From: Oligoflexia bacterium
GTDB lineage: Bacteria > Bdellovibrionota > UBA1018
Assembly: GCA_903858195.1 (NCBI GenBank)
Contig: CAIOHW010000126.1
Location: 1-10,743 of the forward strand
Direction: 5' to 3'
Length of the DNA: 10,743 bases
The notes beneath the pieces are model-generated. The model was not told the origin of the DNA. It worked only from the letters and a program-made list of their open reading frames with translations, and did not search any database. This document shows, piece by piece, positions 6,301 to 10,743 of this stretch (positions are counted from its first letter, which is position 1; every line of letters starts with the position of its first letter). Position numbers and translations under genes: made by a program.

Positions 6301-7056
6301 ATGCCGGACCCCGTGCCGTCAAATATTCGCCAGTTACTCGGCCAGCTCCAAGAGCTGGTGCAATACGTCCAGTCCGTCGAGGAGGGGCGTACGGGCGAAT
6401 CCCTGTCGCGAAGCCAGGCCGAGGCCCGTGCCGGGGCCGAGAAAGAAAGGGCGACCGAGCTCACCCGCGAGCTTGGGCTGCTGCAGGCTCGTTTTTCGGT
6501 GCTTCAAGAAGAGAAGCGCAAGGTCGCGTCGCGATCCCAGCAGCTTGAGCAGGAGCTTCAGTCGCTTCAGGCCCGGCTCTCCGAGCGCGAAGCCGAGGGG
6601 GCTACCGCCATCCTCGAGCGCGACATGCTCAAGGCCCGCTTGGCCGAGCTTTCGGGCCAGCGGCTGCTCGTGGAAAAGCAGTTTCAAGAGACGATGGCCT
6701 CCCAGCAAAGGCAGATCCAATCCAGCGTGGCTCGCTATTCGCGGGATCGGGATGAGTTCGTTCAAAAGCTCGATCAGCTCAGGCGCGAGCAGTCTGAAAC
6801 GCAGCGGGAGCTGCATGAAACACGCTTGATGCGTGACGGGTTGCTCACCGAGAACCAGCGCGAGGGGCAGGCTCGCGAGCAACTGCAAAAGCAGCTCGAA
6901 GAGCTCGACCAGAAGCTGCATCATGCCCAGGCCGAGCGCTCGCGGGCGGCCCATATGGCCAAGATGAGCCATGCTGAGGCCTTTGAAGCTCGCGACCGCT
7001 CCGAGCTCCTGGAGCGGAGGCTCCGAACGCTCGAGCAGCTGGTGGGAAATTCCTGA
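6301..7056 (+). CDS. Soluble coiled-coil protein of unknown function
   Basis: The 251-residue product has no signal peptide, no membrane segment and no cysteine. From about residue 7 to the end it is dominated by Glu, Gln, Arg, Leu and Ala with heptad-like leucine spacing (for example QQLEQELQSLQARLSERE and LQKQLEELDQKLHHAQAE), indicating long coiled coils. No enzymatic motif is visible. Such proteins are often scaffolds or structural filaments, and sequence alone cannot say which; any family hit from coiled-coil composition would be unreliable. ATG 6301 is preceded by AGGGG three bases upstream. The gene diverges from the lipoprotein gene and ends ten bases before the 3' end of the antisense tRNA. 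Confidence 0.8.
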   Translation: MPDPVPSNIRQLLGQLQELVQYVQSVEEGRTGESLSRSQAEARAGAEKERATELTRELGLLQARFSVLQEEKRKVASRSQQLEQELQSLQARLSEREAEGATAILERDMLKARLAELSGQRLLVEKQFQETMASQQRQIQSSVARYSRDRDEFVQKLDQLRREQSETQRELHETRLMRDGLLTENQREGQAREQLQKQLEELDQKLHHAQAERSRAAHMAKMSHAEAFEARDRSELLERRLRTLEQLVGNS

Positions 7057-7065
7057 AAGAAAAAG
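7057..7065 (-). terminator. T-rich end of the tRNA-Thr transcript
   Basis: Directly after the encoded CCA the minus strand reads CTTTTTCTTTC. The T-run without its own hairpin may act with the tRNA acceptor/T stem to end transcription. It is a weak terminator prediction. Confidence 0.3.
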
Positions 7066-7141
7066 TGGAGCCGATGACCGGACTCGAACCGGTGACCTAC
7101 GCTTTACGAAAGCGTTGCTCTACCAACTGAGCTACATCGGC
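7066..7141 (-). tRNA. tRNA-Thr (anticodon CGU)
   Basis: The minus strand folds into a complete cloverleaf of 76 bases including an encoded 3' CCA. The acceptor stem is GCCGATG/CATCGGC. The D arm is GCTC/GAGC with loop AGTTGGTA. The anticodon stem ACGCT/AGCGT encloses loop TTCGTAA with anticodon CGT (7106-7108), reading ACG threonine codons. The variable loop is AGGTC, and the T arm ACCGG/CCGGT has loop TTCGAGT. The discriminator base is U, acceptable for tRNA-Thr. All stems pair without mismatch. It sits antisense to its neighbours. Confidence 0.97.
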
Positions 7142-7165
7142 GCCGGATGGGTAGGTCGAACATGG

Positions 7166-7195
7166 GGTATAGCGGCCAAGCCCTCAACCGGGCAA
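7166..7195 (-). promoter_or_regulatory. Candidate promoter for tRNA-Thr
   Basis: On the minus strand TTGCCC (7195-7190) and TATACC (7171-7166) are 18 bases apart, each matching four of six bases of the sigma-70 consensus. Transcription would start near 7159, giving a leader of about 18 bases, which is reasonable for a tRNA. Confidence 0.45.
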
Positions 7196-7213
7196 GCTAA
7201 AAGGATGGATCCA

Positions 7214-7642
7214 ATGGGGGTCAGGCTGAAGGCACAGGTCTGGGTGTTCTGCGGATCCAAGGTTCTCCTTTTGAGGACACGCCCGGACCGCGGCGACTTT
7301 TGGCAGCCCATCACGGGCTCGGTCGAGCCCGGAGAGTCGATGGCGGAGGGGGCGCTTCGGGAGCTTCACGAGGAGACGGGCCTTGGGATCGGGGCTTCGG
7401 ACCTGATTGATGTCGGGCACGAGTTTGAGTTCGACAGCCGCTGGGGTGGCAGGTCGCGCGAGCATGTCTGGTGCGTGAGTGTCGTGGGCGCCTTGGATGA
7501 TGAGCCGGCCATCACGCTCGATCACAATGAACATGTGGCCTTTGTTTGGGTGGAATTCAGTCAAGCCGAAAAAATGCTCTTTCATGAAAGCGCGAAAAAG
7601 TGCCTTTTTTTGGCTAAAAAATGCGTTGACAAAAAAATCTAA
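7214..7642 (+). CDS. nudB: Nudix hydrolase, NudB-like (dihydroneopterin triphosphate/dATP pyrophosphohydrolase type)
   Basis: Nudix enzymes hydrolyse nucleoside diphosphates linked to another group. The 142-residue product has a perfect Nudix box, Gx5Ex7REUxEExGU, at residues 35-57: Gly35, Glu41, Arg49-Glu50, Glu53-Glu54 and Gly56-Leu57, the metal-binding helix. The lead-in DFWQPITGSVEPGE closely resembles E. coli NudB (FolQ), which releases pyrophosphate from dihydroneopterin triphosphate in folate synthesis and also acts on dATP. The EHVAFVWV segment downstream also corresponds. The exact substrate remains an inference. Start ATG 7214 is chosen because AAGGA lies eight bases upstream; an in-frame ATG at 7205 has no room for a binding site. 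The Lys-rich C-terminus (AKKCVDKKI) is A/T-rich in DNA compared with the rest. The gene ends just before the HU promoter region. Confidence 0.9.
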   Translation: MGVRLKAQVWVFCGSKVLLLRTRPDRGDFWQPITGSVEPGESMAEGALRELHEETGLGIGASDLIDVGHEFEFDSRWGGRSREHVWCVSVVGALDDEPAITLDHNEHVAFVWVEFSQAEKMLFHESAKKCLFLAKKCVDKKI

Positions 7643-7654
7643 GAAACGCGTTTC
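7643..7654. promoter_or_regulatory. Perfect 12-bp palindrome upstream of the HU promoter
   Basis: GAAACGCGTTTC is a perfect dyad that begins at the base after the nudB stop and ends seven bases before the -35 hexamer of the HU promoter. Its place suggests a binding site for a dimeric regulator. It is short enough that chance cannot be excluded, and it has no T-run, so it is not an intrinsic terminator. Confidence 0.4.
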
Positions 7655-7661
7655 GACTGGA

Positions 7662-7692
7662 TTGACTTGAAAACGAAAGTTGAACATATAGT
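7662..7692 (+). promoter_or_regulatory. Sigma-70-type promoter for the HU gene
   Basis: TTGACT at 7662-7667 matches five of six bases of the -35 consensus. Downstream are CATATA (7685-7690, spacing 17) and TATAGT (7687-7692, five of six, spacing 19); one of these overlapping hexamers is the likely -10. Transcription would start near 7698, about 40 bases before the HU start codon. Confidence 0.6.
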
Positions 7693-7738
7693 GCGCCACT
7701 CATTTTGACATGCAACCCAAGCAGGAGAGGAACCCAAC

Positions 7739-8011
7739 ATGAACAAGGCTCAGTTGATCGAAGTCGTCGCAAAGGCATCCAACGTCACCAAGGTGGACGC
7801 TGAAAGCGTCCTCAATGCCGCGATCGACTCCATCAAGAAGAGCGTGAAGAAAGGCGAAGACGTCACCCTGATCGGCTTCGGCACCTTCACCAAGTCCAAG
7901 CGCCAGGCCCGTAGCGGCCGGAACCCCCAGACGGGCAAGGAAATCAAGATTCCGGCCATGACGGTTCCGAAGTTCCGCCCCGGCCGCGAGTTCAAGGACG
8001 CCATCAAGTAA
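7739..8011 (+). CDS. hup: Nucleoid-associated DNA-binding protein HU
   Basis: The 90-residue product has the exact length and pattern of HU proteins, which dimerise and bend DNA in the nucleoid. The N-terminal helices (MNKAQLIEVVAKASNVTK) are followed by the hinge GFGTF (46-50) and the DNA-binding beta-arm with KRQARSGRNPQTGKEIKIPA (54-73), including the intercalating-type Pro63. The C-terminus VPKFRPGREFKDAIK is also typical. A strong ribosome binding site (AGGAGAGG) lies about eight bases upstream of ATG. IHF is less likely, because the arm and C-terminus follow HU. The gene has its own promoter and is closed by a strong terminator. Confidence 0.97.
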   Translation: MNKAQLIEVVAKASNVTKVDAESVLNAAIDSIKKSVKKGEDVTLIGFGTFTKSKRQARSGRNPQTGKEIKIPAMTVPKFRPGREFKDAIK

Positions 8012-8015
8012 GGTC

Positions 8016-8035
8016 TTTGTCGGAAAAACGACAAA
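8016..8035. promoter_or_regulatory. Inverted repeat between HU stop and terminator
   Basis: TTTGTCG (8016-8022) and CGACAAA (8029-8035) form a perfect 7-bp stem around GAAAAA, five bases after the HU stop codon and five before the terminator stem. It may be an mRNA 3'-end stabilising hairpin or an operator for the H-NOX gene downstream. It has no T-run of its own. Confidence 0.45.
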
Positions 8036-8039
8036 TTCG

Positions 8040-8074
8040 GGCCATCCCGTGCTATCGGGATGGCCTTTTTTTTT
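8040..8074 (+). terminator. Intrinsic terminator of the HU gene
   Basis: GGCCATCCCG (8040-8049) pairs perfectly with CGGGATGGCC (8056-8065) around the loop TGCTAT, followed by nine T (8066-8074). This is a textbook Rho-independent terminator. Confidence 0.95.
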
Positions 8075-8089
8075 GCTAATGTTTGGACC

Positions 8090-8650
8090 ATGTACGGACT
8101 GGTCAACGAAGCAATGCGGGACATGGTGGTATCCAGGCAGGGAGAGGCCTGCTGGGCCGAGATCTGCGGGCGGGTTGGGGTGCCGAGCACCGAGTTTGTC
8201 GCCATGCAGGCCTACCCCGATGCCATGACCTACGGGCTGGTGGGGGCCGCCTCTGAGGTTCTTGCGACTCCGGCAGGCGACCTGCTTCGTTCGTTCGGCG
8301 ACTACTGGATCACCTTTACCGCCGAGCAGGGCTACGGCGAGATGATGGATCTGTTCGGTAAAGACCTTCTGAGCTGCCTTCGCAACCTGAACGGCATGCA
8401 CGCGCACATGGGGGTCATGATGCCTGAGCTCCGGCCACCGCGCTTTGAGGTGACCGAACGCGAGGGATCTGGAGTGCCGGTCGTTGAACTCAGGTACTAT
8501 TCCAAGCGCCCAGGGCTCATGCCTTTTGTGCTTGGCCTCCTGGAAGGGCTTGCCCGGAAGTTCGGGCAAAAAGCTGAGATCGGCCATGTGGGCCGTGCTT
8601 CCGAGGGGCCCGACTCACCCGAGATCTTCGAGATCCGGCTCCTCGCCTGA
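8090..8650 (+). CDS. H-NOX haem-binding NO/O2 sensor protein
   Basis: The 186-residue product is a stand-alone H-NOX domain of the usual length. The family binds haem b through one histidine and senses NO (or O2), then alters a partner kinase or cyclase. The sequence opens MYGLVNEAMRDMVVSRQGEA and shows AYPDAMTYGLVGAASEVL and FGDYWITFTAEQGYGEMMDL, all family hallmarks. The proximal haem ligand is expected to be His104 (NGMHAHMG). The YxSxR motif that holds the haem propionates is Y136-Y-S138-K-R140. PELRPPRFE (112-120) precedes the second half. Ligand preference (NO versus O2) depends on a distal tyrosine that I cannot place safely without alignment. ATG 8090 is chosen over the open frame beginning inside the HU terminator. 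The upstream signal is weak (TTTGGA). The kinase gene follows with no gap. Confidence 0.95.
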   Translation: MYGLVNEAMRDMVVSRQGEACWAEICGRVGVPSTEFVAMQAYPDAMTYGLVGAASEVLATPAGDLLRSFGDYWITFTAEQGYGEMMDLFGKDLLSCLRNLNGMHAHMGVMMPELRPPRFEVTEREGSGVPVVELRYYSKRPGLMPFVLGLLEGLARKFGQKAEIGHVGRASEGPDSPEIFEIRLLA

Positions 8651-10417
8651 GTGCTCCCCACGATGGACGCTGCCCTTTCACTAGAAACTCTGGATGGCCT
8701 GTTTCCCTTCTCCTTTTTGGTGGATGAAAAGGGTGAGGTGCTCTGGGCAGGACGTTCCATCCGCAAGATCGTCGGTGGGGGCGATGTCTGCGGGGTGTGG
8801 CACCATTGTTTCAATCTCGAGCGGCCCGAGGAGCGCGCATCCCGGCCTGACGACCTGAACGCTCTGGTCGGCCAATTCATCGTCCTGAGAGTGCGCGCCG
8901 AGAGTGGCCCTGCGGTCCGTTTTCGCGGACAGGTTGCGAGACTTGCGGGAACTCCTGCAAGGTGGCTCTTTTTGCTCGGGCCCTCGATCTCGGACATCAA
9001 GGAGGTGAGAGCCTCGGGCCTCACTTACACGGACTTTTCGCCGGGGGACATGATCTTTGATTTCTTGATGCTGCTCCAGTCCGAGCGGCGCTCGTTTCAC
9101 AAGAGCGAGCTGGCCCGCCAGGGCCTGGTGTGGCGAAACCGGATCTCCGATCTCCTTTACCGCTGCGCCCTCCTTTCGGCAGACGGCAAGGATGGAGGGC
9201 TGCATCTGGTCGTTGACCTGGTCTCGCGCGAACTGGGCTTTGATTTTGGGCACGTCTTTTTGGTGCGCGGCGACCAGCTCGTTTCTTCAGGCGAAGCATT
9301 TTGCGGCGAGAGCTTCAAGCAGACGCCGCAGGTCCACGGGTTTCTCGCAGCGACCCTCCATGCGGTTTTCAGGCGGGGTGAGGGTGTTCCCGGGCGGGTC
9401 TGGGAGTCAGGCAGGCTGATTTGGGGCGAGAGGCTCCGCAACGACGCCGAGTTTCCACGCGGGAGCTCGATCGGGGCGGATATTTCCTGGTCCGGGATCG
9501 CGGTTCCTGTCCGTGTGGGAGGCGAGATGGTTGCCGTTCTGGAGTTCTACTCCCTTCGAGCGCTTGAGGAGTTGCTGGGAGAAAAGCAGAATCTGGTCCG
9601 GTTTCTCGAGACCCTGTCCCTCCAGCTTGGGGCACTGATTGAACGCCAGCGTTATGTCGAGCGCGAGCGCAGCCAGCAGGCCACGATTCTCGCCTCGGCA
9701 AACCTCTCGTCCCTCGGTGAGATGGCTGCAGGCGTTGCTCATGAAATCAACAATCCGCTCACCGCGATCCTCCTGGGTTCGACACAGGCAAGGCAGATTT
9801 CACAACGAGCGCCTACGGATCTGGCCACCCTTTCAAAGGTGCTGGAGCGGATCGAGCGTTCGGCGGATCGAATCGGAAAGATTGTGAGCGGAATGCGCAC
9901 GCTTTCGAGGGATGGAAGTGGTGATCCTTTTGTCTCCAGTGACTTGAATGTCATCATCGAGGATACCCTCTCGGTTTGCCTGGCGAGATTCAGGAATGCC
10001 GGAGTGGAGCTTCACTCATCTGGCAGAGCTTCTGCGGGCGTGTGGGTTCGCTGCAGGCCCGTGCAGGTTTCTCAGGTGCTGCTGAATCTTCTCAACAATG
10101 CCTTTGATGCCGTATCTGGCCAGGAGGGAGCGTGGGTGCGCCTCGAGACCCGCACTGCTCCGGCGGCCTCGGATTCAACCCCGGACTGGGTGGAGGTTGC
10201 GGTGAGTAACAGCGGACCGAAGATCAGTCCGGAGCTCGCTCCGCAGATCATGCGTCCTTTTTTTACGACCAAGCCCGTGGGCAAGGGGACGGGCCTTGGG
10301 CTCAGTATTGCCCGTTCGATTGCCGATGCGCACGCAGGTGCGCTGACCATTGAACTCGAGCGCGAGCACACCACTTTTGTTCTGCGGCTACCGGCAGCCG
10401 CTCGCACTACATCCTGA
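8651..10417 (+). CDS. Haem-NO-associated sensor histidine kinase (HNOBA-GAF-HisKA-HATPase)
   Basis: The 588-residue soluble kinase has no membrane segment. Residues about 15-145 match the HNOBA domain (PAS-like, also found beside H-NOX in soluble guanylate cyclases): FPFSFLVDEKGEVLWAGRSI, a RxRGQ-like element (FRGQVARL), LGPSISDIKEV, GLTYTDFSPGD and LMLLQSE. A GAF domain follows (about 165-305; GEGVPGRVWESG, SGIAVPVRVGGEMVAVLEFY), then a coiled linker. HisKA carries the phosphorylated His364 (GVAHEINNPLTAI). The HATPase has N box LLNLLNNAFDAV (477-488), F box PFFTTK (536-541) and G2 GKGTGLGLSIA (544-554). G1 reads SNSGPKI (519-525) rather than DxGxG. GTG 8651 abuts the H-NOX stop; ATG 8663 is an alternative. 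The protein is probably the direct target of H-NOX. No response regulator lies in the window. The 3' end overlaps the convergent carboxylase gene by 11 bp. Confidence 0.93.
   Translation: MLPTMDAALSLETLDGLFPFSFLVDEKGEVLWAGRSIRKIVGGGDVCGVWHHCFNLERPEERASRPDDLNALVGQFIVLRVRAESGPAVRFRGQVARLAGTPARWLFLLGPSISDIKEVRASGLTYTDFSPGDMIFDFLMLLQSERRSFHKSELARQGLVWRNRISDLLYRCALLSADGKDGGLHLVVDLVSRELGFDFGHVFLVRGDQLVSSGEAFCGESFKQTPQVHGFLAATLHAVFRRGEGVPGRVWESGRLIWGERLRNDAEFPRGSSIGADISWSGIAVPVRVGGEMVAVLEFYSLRALEELLGEKQNLVRFLETLSLQLGALIERQRYVERERSQQATILASANLSSLGEMAAGVAHEINNPLTAILLGSTQARQISQRAPTDLATLSKVLERIERSADRIGKIVSGMRTLSRDGSGDPFVSSDLNVIIEDTLSVCLARFRNAGVELHSSGRASAGVWVRCRPVQVSQVLLNLLNNAFDAVSGQEGAWVRLETRTAPAASDSTPDWVEVAVSNSGPKISPELAPQIMRPFFTTKPVGKGTGLGLSIARSIADAHAGALTIELEREHTTFVLRLPAAARTTS
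10384..10401. terminator. Possible hairpin just beyond the carboxylase stop
   Basis: GCGGCT (10384-10389) pairs with AGCCGC (10396-10401) around ACCGGC. It lies six bases downstream of the minus-strand carboxylase stop and inside the 3' end of the kinase gene. No T-run follows, so it would be at best a weak or Rho-assisted stop. Confidence 0.25.
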
Positions 10418-10743
10418 ATACGCCGAAGTCGGTCTCGGGGATCGGCGCATTGTGCGCGGTCGAAAGCGCCCGACCCAGCACATCGCGGGTCTGCCAGGGA
10501 GCGATGATCCCATCATCCCAGAGGCGTGCAGTGGCGTGGTAGGGGCTCCCTTCTCGCTCGTAGGTTGCGCGGATGGGGTCCTGGATTGCGGCAATCTCTT
10601 CGGCCGAGAGTGACTTTCCGCGCGCCTGCAGCTGCTCGATCTTAACCTGCGAGAGCACGTGGGCCGCCTGCTCGCCTCCCATGACCGAGATGCGCGAATT
10701 GGGCCAGCTCCACAAAAAGCGTGGCTGGTAGGCCCGCCCACAC
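10407..10743 (-). CDS. mccB: Methylcrotonyl-CoA carboxylase beta subunit, C-terminal part (cut by right edge)
   Basis: The frame is open to the right edge, so only the last ~111 residues are seen; the reported inner start at a TTG is not real. They read CGRAYQPRFLWSWPNSRISV, then MGGEQAA, then YEREGSPYHATARLWDDGII, and end FGVFRM. This is the typical end of the carboxyltransferase subunit of 3-methylcrotonyl-CoA carboxylase, a biotin enzyme of leucine breakdown. Geranyl-CoA carboxylase and propionyl-CoA carboxylase beta subunits are related; the ending favours methylcrotonyl or geranyl type. The MGGEQAA segment belongs to the acyl-CoA carboxyltransferase fold. The stop (TAG at 10407-10409) lies inside the 3' end of the convergent kinase gene. 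Confidence 0.88.
   Translation of the reverse strand, partial: CGRAYQPRFLWSWPNSRISVMGGEQAAHVLSQVKIEQLQARGKSLSAEEIAAIQDPIRATYEREGSPYHATARLWDDGIIAPWQTRDVLGRALSTAHNAPIPETDFGVFRM

Noticed and set aside
6971..7213. Extension of the Nudix frame upstream to 6971
   Set aside because: The extension runs through the coiled-coil gene and the tRNA; a good ribosome binding site precedes ATG 7214.
7626..7654. Perfect TTGACA at 7626 as the HU promoter -35
   Set aside because: No -10 hexamer lies 16-18 bases downstream; TTGACT at 7662 has acceptable partners.
8060..8089. H-NOX start at 8060
   Set aside because: It lies in the HU terminator stem and T-run; the H-NOX domain begins exactly at MYGLV from 8090.
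7700..8587. Minus-strand open frame of 295 codons across HU and H-NOX
   Set aside because: It crosses two well-supported plus-strand genes and a terminator, and its sequence is the complement pattern of those genes.
1..10743. Mobile elements, attachment sites or a new defence system
   Set aside because: No transposase, integrase, target-site duplication or known defence domain was seen, and the tRNA is intact without an adjacent integrase or repeated 3' end in the window.

Overview
The window is a gene-dense, GC-rich stretch from a motile Gram-negative bacterium. The evidence for a diderm is a lipobox lipoprotein, two exported proteins and a full set of chemotaxis adaptor enzymes; a tRNA gene with encoded CCA also fits a bacterium. 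The mix of an H-NOX/HNOBA sensor pair, a CheA with no visible P2 domain, a GH15 enzyme and an acyl-CoA carboxylase would fit a proteobacterial or 'deltaproteobacterial'/Bdellovibrionota-like genome. That placement is an inference; nothing here fixes the taxon.

Layout. Positions 1-1072 hold two minus-strand genes for exported proteins: a small cysteine-rich protein built from two copies of an 8-cysteine unit, and, directly after its stop, the N-terminal part of a secreted GH15 glucoamylase/glucodextranase cut by the left edge. Positions 1121-5502 are a chemotaxis block: cheW on the minus strand diverges from cheA-cheR-cheB on the plus strand. The three plus-strand genes are joined by identical 4-base GTGA overlaps. 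The 94-bp cheW/cheA divergent region carries a mirrored 7-bp box at each end. Positions 5534-7056 hold a divergent pair of unrecognised genes, a lipoprotein and a soluble coiled-coil protein, separated by a hairpin-bearing spacer. A tRNA-Thr(CGU) lies antisense at 7066-7141.

Positions 7214-8074 carry a NudB-like Nudix hydrolase, then an HU gene with a readable promoter, a perfect 12-bp palindrome upstream of it, and a textbook intrinsic terminator. Only 15 bases after that terminator begins an H-NOX haem sensor. It abuts, with no gap, a histidine kinase made of an HNOBA domain, a GAF domain and a HisKA/HATPase core. This is the most interesting module: a gas/haem-sensing two-gene unit with no response regulator in view, no room for a promoter of its own, and a kinase whose ATP-binding G1 box is non-canonical. 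The right edge holds the C-terminal end of a methylcrotonyl-CoA carboxylase beta subunit, convergent with and overlapping the kinase.

How the parts work together. CheW and CheA would form the receptor-bound kinase scaffold, and CheR and CheB would tune receptor methylation; receptors, CheY and a phosphatase must be elsewhere. H-NOX would bind NO or O2 through a haem and control its neighbour kinase. The remaining genes (HU, Nudix, tRNA, carboxylase) look like ordinary housekeeping or catabolic neighbours.
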